Source: Streptomyces sp. 840.1 (GTDB lineage: Bacteria > Actinomycetota > Actinomycetes > Streptomycetales > Streptomycetaceae). From it: DNA of 64,000 nt. The position numbers were made by a program, and so were the translations under genes. The stretch covers positions 4,097,001 to 4,161,000 of the forward strand of contig NZ_RJUU01000001.1 in assembly GCF_003751445.1 (NCBI RefSeq), read 5' to 3'. Shown here piece after piece: positions 57,590 through 64,000 of the stretch (position 1 is the first letter of the stretch; each line of letters opens with the position of its first letter). Below the pieces are notes generated by a model, which did not search any database, was not told where the DNA came from, and was given only the letters and a program-made list of their open reading frames with translations.

Positions 57590-58203
57590 GTCTTCTCGGC
57601 CGCGTCGACGGTCAGGTCGTAGTAGTGCTTCACGTGCACCCAGGCGCGGGCGTACGTGCACTTGTAGGCGGCGCGCGACGGGAGCCACTTGGCCGGGTCC
57701 TTGTCGCCCTTGGACTGGTTGACGTTGTCGGTGACCGCGATGAGCTGGGGGCGGGTCAGGTCGTTGGCGTACGACTGGCGTTGGGCGGTGGTCCAGCCGG
57801 AGGCGCCGGAGCGCCAGGCCTCGGCCAGCGGGACCATGTGGTCGATGTCCAGGTCGGATGCGGCGGTCCAGGTGGCGCCGTCGTACTCCGAGTACCAACT
57901 GCCGCTGACCGCGCTGCAGCTGGAGTTCTGCGAGACGTTCGTGCCGTCCCGCTTCAGCACCACCTCGCGGGTGTCGCAGGCGCCCGACTGGGTGATCCAG
58001 TGCGGGAACTTGTCCCTGCTGTATCCGCTGGAGGAACCTTCCGCCTGCACGGTCAGCTCGCTCAGATAGGTACGGGCGGTGGAGGCGGCGACCGGGGTGG
58101 GCATGGCGGCCTGGGCGCTGGGAGCCGTGAGCAGCCCGGTGGTTGCGGCGAGGGCGGCTGATGCGGCGAGGACGGCTATGCGACGCGCGTAGATACCTGA
58201 CAT
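57559..58203 (-). CDS. secreted HNH nuclease, DUF1524-type (214 aa)
   Basis: Signal peptide RRIAVLAASAALAATTGLLT APSAQA, then DLDIDHMVPLAEAWRSGASG WTTAQRQSYANDLTRPQLIA VTDNVNQSKGDKDPAKWLP: the DHxVPL...N..N..K HNH core as in GmrSD C-terminal DUF1524 domains. Secreted DNases of this type are common in Streptomyces. ATG 58203 gives the signal peptide; four Cys may form disulfides. Its 3' end is the repeat that brackets the sigma cassette. Confidence 0.85.
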   Translation of the reverse strand: MSGIYARRIAVLAASAALAATTGLLTAPSAQAAMPTPVAASTARTYLSELTVQAEGSSSGYSRDKFPHWITQSGACDTREVVLKRDGTNVSQNSSCSAVSGSWYSEYDGATWTAASDLDIDHMVPLAEAWRSGASGWTTAQRQSYANDLTRPQLIAVTDNVNQSKGDKDPAKWLPSRAAYKCTYARAWVHVKHYYDLTVDAAEKTALQSVLNGC

Positions 58204-58445
58204 GCGAACTCCCTTGATGTGGGGGGACCTTGGGCGGGTCGTCCGAAACGGCCCGGCCATCGTGGCGGCGCCAGGTTTCCGTGGGGTGGGCGCCAGGTAA
58301 CAGAGTGGCGACATGGGCACGTCACATCAAGGGTTCTGACGAAGAGGGTCGGGGTGCGGGGGCGTGCGCAAGTGAGTGCGCGGGCGTACGGAACTGATGA
58401 GACGGCAGGCCCGCGCCGGGCCCGGGGCGTGCCTAAGGTGGCCGC

Positions 58446-59207
58446 GTGCTGCTACCGGTCACCATCACGCTCGGGGTCGTGCTCGCCCTGCTGCTCGCGG
58501 CGGCCGCGGGCATCGCCGCCTCCGCCTCGCTCGGCCGGTCGCGTCAGATCGTCCTGGCCGGGCTGCGGGCGGCGGTCCAGCTCGCCGCGGTCTCCTCGCT
58601 CATCGGCTGGGTGGTGCACGCCTTCGCGCCGACGTTCGCGTTCATCGCCTTGATGTTCGGCGTCGCGGTGTGGACCGCGGGGCGCCGCGTCACCGGCAAC
58701 CGCACCTGGTGGTGGGTGGCCGTGCCGATCGGGGCGGGGGTCGTGCCGGTGGTCGCGGTGCTGCTGCTCACCGGCCTGGTGCCCGTCCGGGGCATCGCGC
58801 TCATCCCGGTGACCGGCATCCTGATCGGGGGCGCGCTGACCGCGACGGTACTCGGCGGGCGGCGCGCGCTCGACGAACTGGCCACCCGGCACGGGGAGGT
58901 GGAGGCGGCGATGGCGCTCGGCTTCCCGGACCGCGACGCGCGGCTGGAGATCGCCGGGCCCGCCGCGTCGGACGCGCTGCTGCCGGGGCTCGACCAGACC
59001 CGGACGGTCGGGCTCGTCACGCTGCCCGGGGCGTTCGTCGGCATGCTGCTGGGCGGCGCCTCACCCGTACAGGCGGGCGCCGTGCAACTGTTCGTGCTGG
59101 TGGCGCTGATGGCGGTGCAGGCGGCGGCCGTCGCGACCGTGCTGGAACTGGTGGCGCGCGGGCGCCTGCACCGTGACGGGGTGGGGGCCTCGGCTACCGG
59201 GCGCTGA
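58446..59207 (+). CDS. fetB: FetB-like ABC transporter permease (253 aa)
   Basis: VVLALLLAAAAGIAASASLG, IVLAGLRAAVQLAAVSSLIG, MFGVAVWTAGRR, RGIALIPVTGILIGGALTAT, ALGFPDRDARLEIAGPAASD, GLVTLPGAFVGMLLGGASPV: the UPF0014/FetB permease pattern. No ATPase (FetA) gene is adjacent. GTG 58446. Confidence 0.8.
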   Translation: MLLPVTITLGVVLALLLAAAAGIAASASLGRSRQIVLAGLRAAVQLAAVSSLIGWVVHAFAPTFAFIALMFGVAVWTAGRRVTGNRTWWWVAVPIGAGVVPVVAVLLLTGLVPVRGIALIPVTGILIGGALTATVLGGRRALDELATRHGEVEAAMALGFPDRDARLEIAGPAASDALLPGLDQTRTVGLVTLPGAFVGMLLGGASPVQAGAVQLFVLVALMAVQAAAVATVLELVARGRLHRDGVGASATGR

Positions 59208-59856
59208 TGTGCAGCAGGACCGATCCGTCGGCCGCCGACTCCACCCGGATCCGTGTCAGGTCCTCGACGTGCGCGTCCGGGGAGAGCGCCGCCGCGCGCG
59301 GGCCGACGCCCACGACGCGCATGCCCGCCGCCCGGCCGGCCGCGATGCCCGCTTCGGAGTCCTCGAAGACGACGCAGTCCGCCGGATCGAAGCCCAGCCC
59401 GGCGGCGCCCTTGAGGAAGCCCTCCGGGTCCGGCTTGCTGGCGCCCACGCTCTCGGCGGTCACCTTCAGCTCGGGCATCCGCAGCCCGGCCGCGGTCATC
59501 CGGGCCTGCGCCAGTGCCAGGTCGGCCGAGGTGACCAGGGCGTGCGGCAGCGCGGCGATCGCGTCCATGAAGGTGCCCGCGCCGCCCACCGGGACGACGC
59601 CCTCGGTGTCGGCGGTCTCCTCGGCGAGCATCACCCGGTTGTCCGCGTAGTTCTGCTCCACCGGGCGGTCCGGGAGGAGCACCGCCATGGTGGCGTACCC
59701 CTGCCGGCCGTGGACCACCTTGAGCGCGGCCTCCGGGTCCAGCCCGTTCCGCAGCGCCCAGCGCCGCCAGCAGCGCTCCACGACGGCGTCGGAATTCACC
59801 AGGGTCCCGTCCATGTCGAGCAGAAGGGCGCGGGCGGACAGAACGGTGGCCGGCAT
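59194..59856 (-). CDS. HAD-superfamily sugar phosphatase (220 aa)
   Basis: HAD motifs: I LLLDMDGTLVNSDAVVER, II ALVTSAD, III ASKPDPEGFLKGA, IV CVVFEDSEAGIAAGRAAGM. Type of HAD that hydrolyses sugar phosphates (GPP/DOG-like). ATG 59856. Convergent with fetB, overlapping by 14 bases. Confidence 0.8.
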   Translation of the reverse strand: MPATVLSARALLLDMDGTLVNSDAVVERCWRRWALRNGLDPEAALKVVHGRQGYATMAVLLPDRPVEQNYADNRVMLAEETADTEGVVPVGGAGTFMDAIAALPHALVTSADLALAQARMTAAGLRMPELKVTAESVGASKPDPEGFLKGAAGLGFDPADCVVFEDSEAGIAAGRAAGMRVVGVGPRAAALSPDAHVEDLTRIRVESAADGSVLLHISAR

Positions 59857-60049
59857 GGGCGGGCTCCAGGCGGGGTGACGGTGCGGGGCGCGTGAGGCCC
59901 CGGGAAAGAGATCAAGCGGCCCCCGCCCGCCGGTCAGGGAGTGCGGTTGGGGGCCACTTTGTTTCATCACGATACAAAAACCTGCCGGGGAAAGCGAATC
60001 CCTGGCGGAGGCGGCGGTGCGGCCGCGACGCAGGGGTGCGGCAGCCGCG

Positions 60050-61309
60050 TCAGTAGCGTCCCCGGCCCGTCGTGATCGCCTCCAGCGCCCGCCGGGTGTT
60101 CGGCCCGTAGACCCCGTCGTCGTCGCCCTGGATGTACATGTACCGCTGGTAGCGGTGCACGGCGTCCTCGACGCGGTCCGTGTAGTCGGCGTCGGCGGCG
60201 CTCATGAAGAGCCCGATCTCCTGGAGGCGGCGCTGCAGCTCGGCCACCTCCGGGCCGTGGTCGCCGCGCCGCAGCGTGCCGCCCTCCTCCGCCAGTGCGG
60301 GCGGGGCCGCCGACTCCGGGTCCTCGGCGCCCGCGGTGGACGCCGGGGAGGACTCGGCGGCCGGGGCCGAGGCGGCGGTGGATGCCGGGGAGGACGCCGA
60401 GGTGCTCGCCGAGGGTGACGTGGACGCCGATGCCGAGGCGGACGCGGACGCGCCGGATGAGGCGGACGGGGACGCCGGGGCGGACCGGGAGGGCGGTGCG
60501 GAGGCGGAGGCCTTCGTGGAGGCCGACGGCGGGGCGCTCTCCTCGGGGAGGCTGGTCACCGCGGAGGGCAGGACCGGGTCCAGATCGGCGTCCCCGTTGT
60601 TGTCCCCGTTGAACAGCCCGCCGACGAAGGCCGCCGTGCCGACCACCGCGACGACGGCCGCCCCCACGGCCAGCGCCGCGAAGGGCCTGCGGCGGCGCGG
60701 GCGCACCGGGTCCGGCTCCGCCGTCAGGACCGGGGCGCCCGGGTGACCGTCAACGCCGACCGGGCCGTCCCTACCGTCCCCTCCGACCGGGCCGTTCCCG
60801 CCGGCCGCACCGCCGAAGCCGCCGGGAGCACCTGAAGCACCTGAAGCACCCGGAGCGCCCGGCCCGCCCAGCGCACCCGGCCCGCCCTGCGCATTCGGCC
60901 CGCCGGACGCCGGTCCCGCCGGGTCCAGGAACAGGGGCATCGTGGTGGCCGCGTCCCCCGCATGGCCGTCCGCCGGGTATCCCGTCGAGCCGTCCCGGCC
61001 GGCCGCCGGCCCCTCGCCGCCGGTCCCGGTCCCGGCCCCCGCCGGCTCCTCGCCGCCCAGCGTCACGTACGGCCGGATGCGCAGCGGGTCGAAGTCCTCC
61101 GCCGCCGCGAACTCGGCGGTCCGTCCGGCGTGGTGCTCCTGGACGACGCGGTGCCGCTCGGCCACCCGCTGTTCCTCGGTGACGTGCCGCTGTCCGCCGT
61201 CCCGCCGCGGCCCGGTACTGCCCCGGGCCGCGCCTTCCGCGCAGCCGCAGCCCGGTCCGGCGCCGGGTCTGCCGCCCGTACCGCACTCCGGGCACATATG
61301 TCCGGTCAT
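60050..61309 (-). CDS. membrane-anchored peptidoglycan-binding protein (419 aa)
   Basis: Starts MTGHMCPECGTGGRPGAGPG CGC, then a Gly/Pro-rich region (GPGALGGPGAPGASGASGAP), one membrane helix (FAALAVGAAVVAVVGTAAFV), a Ser/Ala-rich linker (ASASASASTSPSASTSASSP) and a C-terminal PG-binding_1 domain (GPEVAELQRRLQEIGLFMSA, VYGPNTRRALEAITTG). It probably tethers to the cell wall. Cys motif at the N-terminus may bind zinc. Confidence 0.75.
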   Translation of the reverse strand: MTGHMCPECGTGGRPGAGPGCGCAEGAARGSTGPRRDGGQRHVTEEQRVAERHRVVQEHHAGRTAEFAAAEDFDPLRIRPYVTLGGEEPAGAGTGTGGEGPAAGRDGSTGYPADGHAGDAATTMPLFLDPAGPASGGPNAQGGPGALGGPGAPGASGASGAPGGFGGAAGGNGPVGGDGRDGPVGVDGHPGAPVLTAEPDPVRPRRRRPFAALAVGAAVVAVVGTAAFVGGLFNGDNNGDADLDPVLPSAVTSLPEESAPPSASTKASASAPPSRSAPASPSASSGASASASASASTSPSASTSASSPASTAASAPAAESSPASTAGAEDPESAAPPALAEEGGTLRRGDHGPEVAELQRRLQEIGLFMSAADADYTDRVEDAVHRYQRYMYIQGDDDGVYGPNTRRALEAITTGRGRY

Positions 61310-61444
61310 TGTGGGTCCCCTCCCCTTGAACTGCCTGCGATTATGCAGCCCGCCGCCGGGAAGCCCAATCGTGCGGCCCCTCGGCAGGCCATAACTGAGC
61401 AAACCGGACAGGATGGGTGTCCAGCGGATCCGAGGAGATGTCTC

Positions 61445-63487
61445 ATGGCCCAGCAGTTGAGCCCCCCGGCCCCGGCCCCGGGCGAAAACCGCTCCACACG
61501 GTCGGTCCTGGTGGCGATCGGTGCCCTGCTTCTCGGCATGCTGCTCGCCGCACTCGACCAGACCATCGTCTCCACCGCGCTGCCGACCATCGTCAGCGAC
61601 CTCGGCGGCCTGGAGCACCTGTCGTGGGTGGTCACGGCCTATCTGCTGGCATCCACGGCCGCGACCCCGCTCTGGGGCAAGCTCGGTGACCAGTACGGGC
61701 GCAAACGGCTCTTCCAGATCGCCATCGTCATCTTCCTGATCGGCTCCGCGCTCTGCGGCATCGCCCAGAACATGCCGCAGCTGATCGGTTTCCGCGCCCT
61801 CCAGGGGCTCGGCGGTGGCGGTCTGATCGTGCTGTCGATGGCGATCGTCGGCGATATCGTCCCGCCGCGCGAACGAGGCAAGTACCAGGGTCTCTTCGGT
61901 GCCGTGTTCGGCGCGACGAGTGTGCTCGGCCCGCTCCTCGGCGGCTTCTTCACCGAGCAGCTCAGCTGGCGCTGGGTCTTCTACATCAACCTGCCCATCG
62001 GGGTCATCGCCCTCGCCGTGATCGCCGCCGTGCTGCACATCCCGGTCCGCCGGACGAAGCACACCATCGACTACCTCGGCACCTTCCTCATCGCCTCGGT
62101 CGCCACCTGCCTGGTCCTGGTCGCCTCGCTCGGCGGCACCACCTGGCCCTGGGGCTCGGCGCAGATCATCGGCCTCGCCGTGCTCGCCGTGCTGCTGCTG
62201 ATCGTCTTCGTGTACGTGGAGCGGCGCGCGGCCGAACCCGTACTGCCGCTGAAGCTGTTCCGGATCAGGACCTTCAGCCTCGTCGCCGTGATCAGCTTCG
62301 TCATCGGCTTCGCGATGTTCGGCGCGATGACCTACCTGCCGACCTTCCTCCAGGTGGTGCACTCCATCACGCCGACGATGTCCGGCGTCCACATGCTCCC
62401 GATGGTGTTCGGCCTGCTCCTCACCTCGACCGGGTCCGGCCAGATCGTCAGCCGTACCGGCCGCTGGAAGATCTTCCCGATCCTCGGCACCGGCATCACC
62501 GCGATCGGCCTGCTGCTCCTGCACCGGCTCACGGAGAACAGCAGCACCCTGGAGATGAGCCTCTACTTCTTCGTCTTCGGCGCGGGACTGGGACTGGTGA
62601 TGCAGGTCCTGGTCCTGATCGTGCAGAACGCCGTGAGCTACCAGGACCTCGGCGTCGCCACCTCGGGGGCGACCTTCTTCCGCTCCATCGGCGCCTCGTT
62701 CGGCGTCGCCATCTTCGGCACCATCTTCACCAACCGGCTCACCGACAAGCTCGAAGCGGCGCTCTCCGGCCGCACCCTGCCGCCCGGGGTCGACGCGGGC
62801 AGCCTGTCCGCCGACCCGCGCGCCATCGGCCAGCTGCCCCCCACGCTCCGGGGACCGGTGATCCACGCGTACTCGACGTCGATCACCGACGTGTTCCTGT
62901 ACGCGGCCCCCGTCGTCCTGATCGCCTTCGTCTTCGCCTGGCTGCTCAAGGAGGACAAGCTGCGGGGATCGGTGACCGCCCCCGACCCCAGCGAGACCCT
63001 GGCGTCCAACCCGGTCGAGCGCTCCTCGTACGACGAATGCGCCCGCGCGCTCTCGGTGCTGGCCACCAGGGAGGGGCGCCGGGAGGTCTACGTGAAGATC
63101 ACCGAGAAGGCCGGCCTCGACCTGCTCCCCGCCGCGAGCTGGATGCTGCTGCGTATCAAACGGCACGGCACCGTGGAGCCCGCCCGGCTCGCCGAGATCG
63201 CTCCGGTGCCGCTGCGGGTGATCAGCGAGGCGGGCCGGCAGCTGGAGGAACGCGGGCTGGCCCGCCGGGTCGGCGTGCAGCTGGTGCTCACCGAACCCGG
63301 CGCGGAGGCCGTCGTGAAGCTCTCGCACGCCCGGGAGGAGTCCCTGGCCGAGCTGCTGGGCGACTGGTGGGGCCCCGACCGGCCGACCGACCTGGTCGCC
63401 CTGGTGTCGGAGCTGACCGCCGAGACGAGTGGATCGAGCAAGGAGCGGCCGCACAGCCCCGAGCCGAGGCGCGACCACCAGGCCTGA
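61445..63487 (+). CDS. EmrB/QacA-type MFS exporter fused to MarR-like domain (680 aa)
   Basis: About 14 membrane segments with LAALDQTIVSTALPTIVSDL, LGDQYGRKRLFQIAIVIFLI GSALCGIA, GGGGLIVLSMAIVGDIVPPR: the DHA2 drug/H+ antiporter. The C-terminal 150 residues are a winged helix (EPARLAEIAPVPLRVISEAG RQLEERGLARRVGVQLVLTE PGAEAVV) resembling MarR. ATG 61445. Fusion suggests a transporter with built-in regulatory or regulatory-like domain. Confidence 0.85.
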   Translation: MAQQLSPPAPAPGENRSTRSVLVAIGALLLGMLLAALDQTIVSTALPTIVSDLGGLEHLSWVVTAYLLASTAATPLWGKLGDQYGRKRLFQIAIVIFLIGSALCGIAQNMPQLIGFRALQGLGGGGLIVLSMAIVGDIVPPRERGKYQGLFGAVFGATSVLGPLLGGFFTEQLSWRWVFYINLPIGVIALAVIAAVLHIPVRRTKHTIDYLGTFLIASVATCLVLVASLGGTTWPWGSAQIIGLAVLAVLLLIVFVYVERRAAEPVLPLKLFRIRTFSLVAVISFVIGFAMFGAMTYLPTFLQVVHSITPTMSGVHMLPMVFGLLLTSTGSGQIVSRTGRWKIFPILGTGITAIGLLLLHRLTENSSTLEMSLYFFVFGAGLGLVMQVLVLIVQNAVSYQDLGVATSGATFFRSIGASFGVAIFGTIFTNRLTDKLEAALSGRTLPPGVDAGSLSADPRAIGQLPPTLRGPVIHAYSTSITDVFLYAAPVVLIAFVFAWLLKEDKLRGSVTAPDPSETLASNPVERSSYDECARALSVLATREGRREVYVKITEKAGLDLLPAASWMLLRIKRHGTVEPARLAEIAPVPLRVISEAGRQLEERGLARRVGVQLVLTEPGAEAVVKLSHAREESLAELLGDWWGPDRPTDLVALVSELTAETSGSSKERPHSPEPRRDHQA

Positions 63488-63500
63488 GTGCCGGCGCCCG

Positions 63501-63989
63501 TCACACGGTGGCGCCGAGCTCCTTGGCGAACCAGTGCTCGGCGTACTGGCGGTGGTGGAACGCCGGGACCTCCAGATAGCCGTGTTTCGCGTACAGCCCG
63601 CGTGCCTCGACCAGGTCGTTGCGGGTGTCGAGCCGGATCTGCCGGATGCCGAGGGCCCGTGCCCGGCTCTCGACCGCCGCGAGCAGCAGCCCGCCACCGC
63701 CCGTGCCGCGCGCCTGCGGCCGTACGAACACCCGGGTCAGCTCCGCGACCCCGTCGCCCTTCACGAGCAGCCCGGCGCAGGCGGCCGCCCGCCCGCCGAA
63801 GCGGCCCACGACGAACTCACCGGTCGGCGGGACCAGCAGCTCGGCGCCGTCGTCGGTGAGCCCCTCGTCGATCTCGTCGGGGGTCGCGGGCCGCTCCCAG
63901 TAACGGCTGGCGACCTCGTCGTAGTAGTCCCGGCGCAGCAGCGCGGCATCGGGGGAGTCGAAGCGTTCGGGCGTCACGGTCCACGTCAT
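63501..63989 (-). CDS. GNAT acetyltransferase (162 aa)
   Basis: LLVPPTGEFVVGRFGGRAAA CAGL, VRPQARGTGGGGLLLAAVES, RQIRLDTRNDLVEARGLYAK HGYLEV: a GNAT with acetyl-CoA loop RGTGGGG. ATG 63989 lies 11 bases from the right edge; the stop is 13 bases after the MFS stop, convergent. Confidence 0.8.
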   Translation of the reverse strand: MTWTVTPERFDSPDAALLRRDYYDEVASRYWERPATPDEIDEGLTDDGAELLVPPTGEFVVGRFGGRAAACAGLLVKGDGVAELTRVFVRPQARGTGGGGLLLAAVESRARALGIRQIRLDTRNDLVEARGLYAKHGYLEVPAFHHRQYAEHWFAKELGATV

Positions 63990-64000
63990 TGGTTCATTCT

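Noticed and set aside
60050..63697. A 1215-residue minus-strand frame
   Set aside because: Only its last 419 residues (from ATG 61309) form a real gene; the upstream part is antisense shadow of the MFS transporter with repetitive Asp/Glu/Arg composition.

Overview
The window is GC-rich, uses GTG, TTG and ATG starts, and carries WhiB, GntR/UTRA, TraB/RepSA, DUF2637, PadR and ECF genes typical of actinomycetes. It is almost certainly from a Streptomyces chromosome. The left 36 kb is a stack of integrated elements at one tRNA attachment site. The right 28 kb is ordinary chromosome that includes a small peptide natural-product locus.

Positions 1-11,499 are the right part of a prophage or phage-like element. 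A long, tightly overlapping leftward operon carries a RecT annealing protein, a WhiB-HNH fusion, a replication-type DNA-binding protein and many small phage proteins, preceded by two small HTH proteins. A rightward repressor and tyrosine integrase lie next to the att site at 11,455. The element continues beyond the left edge.

Positions 11,455-32,870 form an actinomycete integrative and conjugative element (AICE) of the pSAM2 type. It has integrase, excisionase, RepSA, Spd spread proteins, a TraB/FtsK translocase, a KorSA-type GntR repressor with visible operators, and a Pif-type Nudix protein. Its cargo is a Gabija-like pair (OLD nuclease and UvrD-like helicase), an 871-residue STAND ATPase with a HEPN-like N-terminus, two GntR regulatory modules, and several decayed genes.

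Positions 32,826-36,041 are a 3.1 kb mini-element bounded by two identical 100-bp copies of the tRNA 3' half plus terminator. It contains integrase and acetyltransferase relics and one intact two-gene cassette: a DUF262 protein and a HEPN-type predicted RNase. All three att copies (11,455, 32,826, 35,942) match nucleotides 32-76 of a tRNA-Val(UAC). None has a 5' half in front of it, so the intact tRNA should lie left of the window.

From 36 kb onward come an XRE/TPR regulator divergent from a flavoprotein, then a compact RiPP-like locus at 38.6-40.9 kb: a 27-residue Lys-rich precursor with candidate core AWVLHVI, a P450 with an unusual haem loop, and a JmjC-type oxygenase. A PP2C phosphatase, a processive glycosyltransferase and a WecB-type epimerase follow. 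The rest is general chromosome: transporters, GNATs, PadR/HxlR regulators, DedA, DoxX, PhoD, an ECF sigma/membrane-protein pair, a secreted HNH nuclease, a HAD phosphatase, a peptidoglycan-binding protein and an MFS-MarR fusion. The ECF pair sits between two 31-bp direct repeats, one of which is the 3' end of the HNH nuclease gene.

The strongest leads are the mini-element with the DUF262-HEPN pair, the large hairpin leaders before both defence cassettes, the Gabija helicase lacking the Walker-B glutamate, and the P450/JmjC peptide locus.
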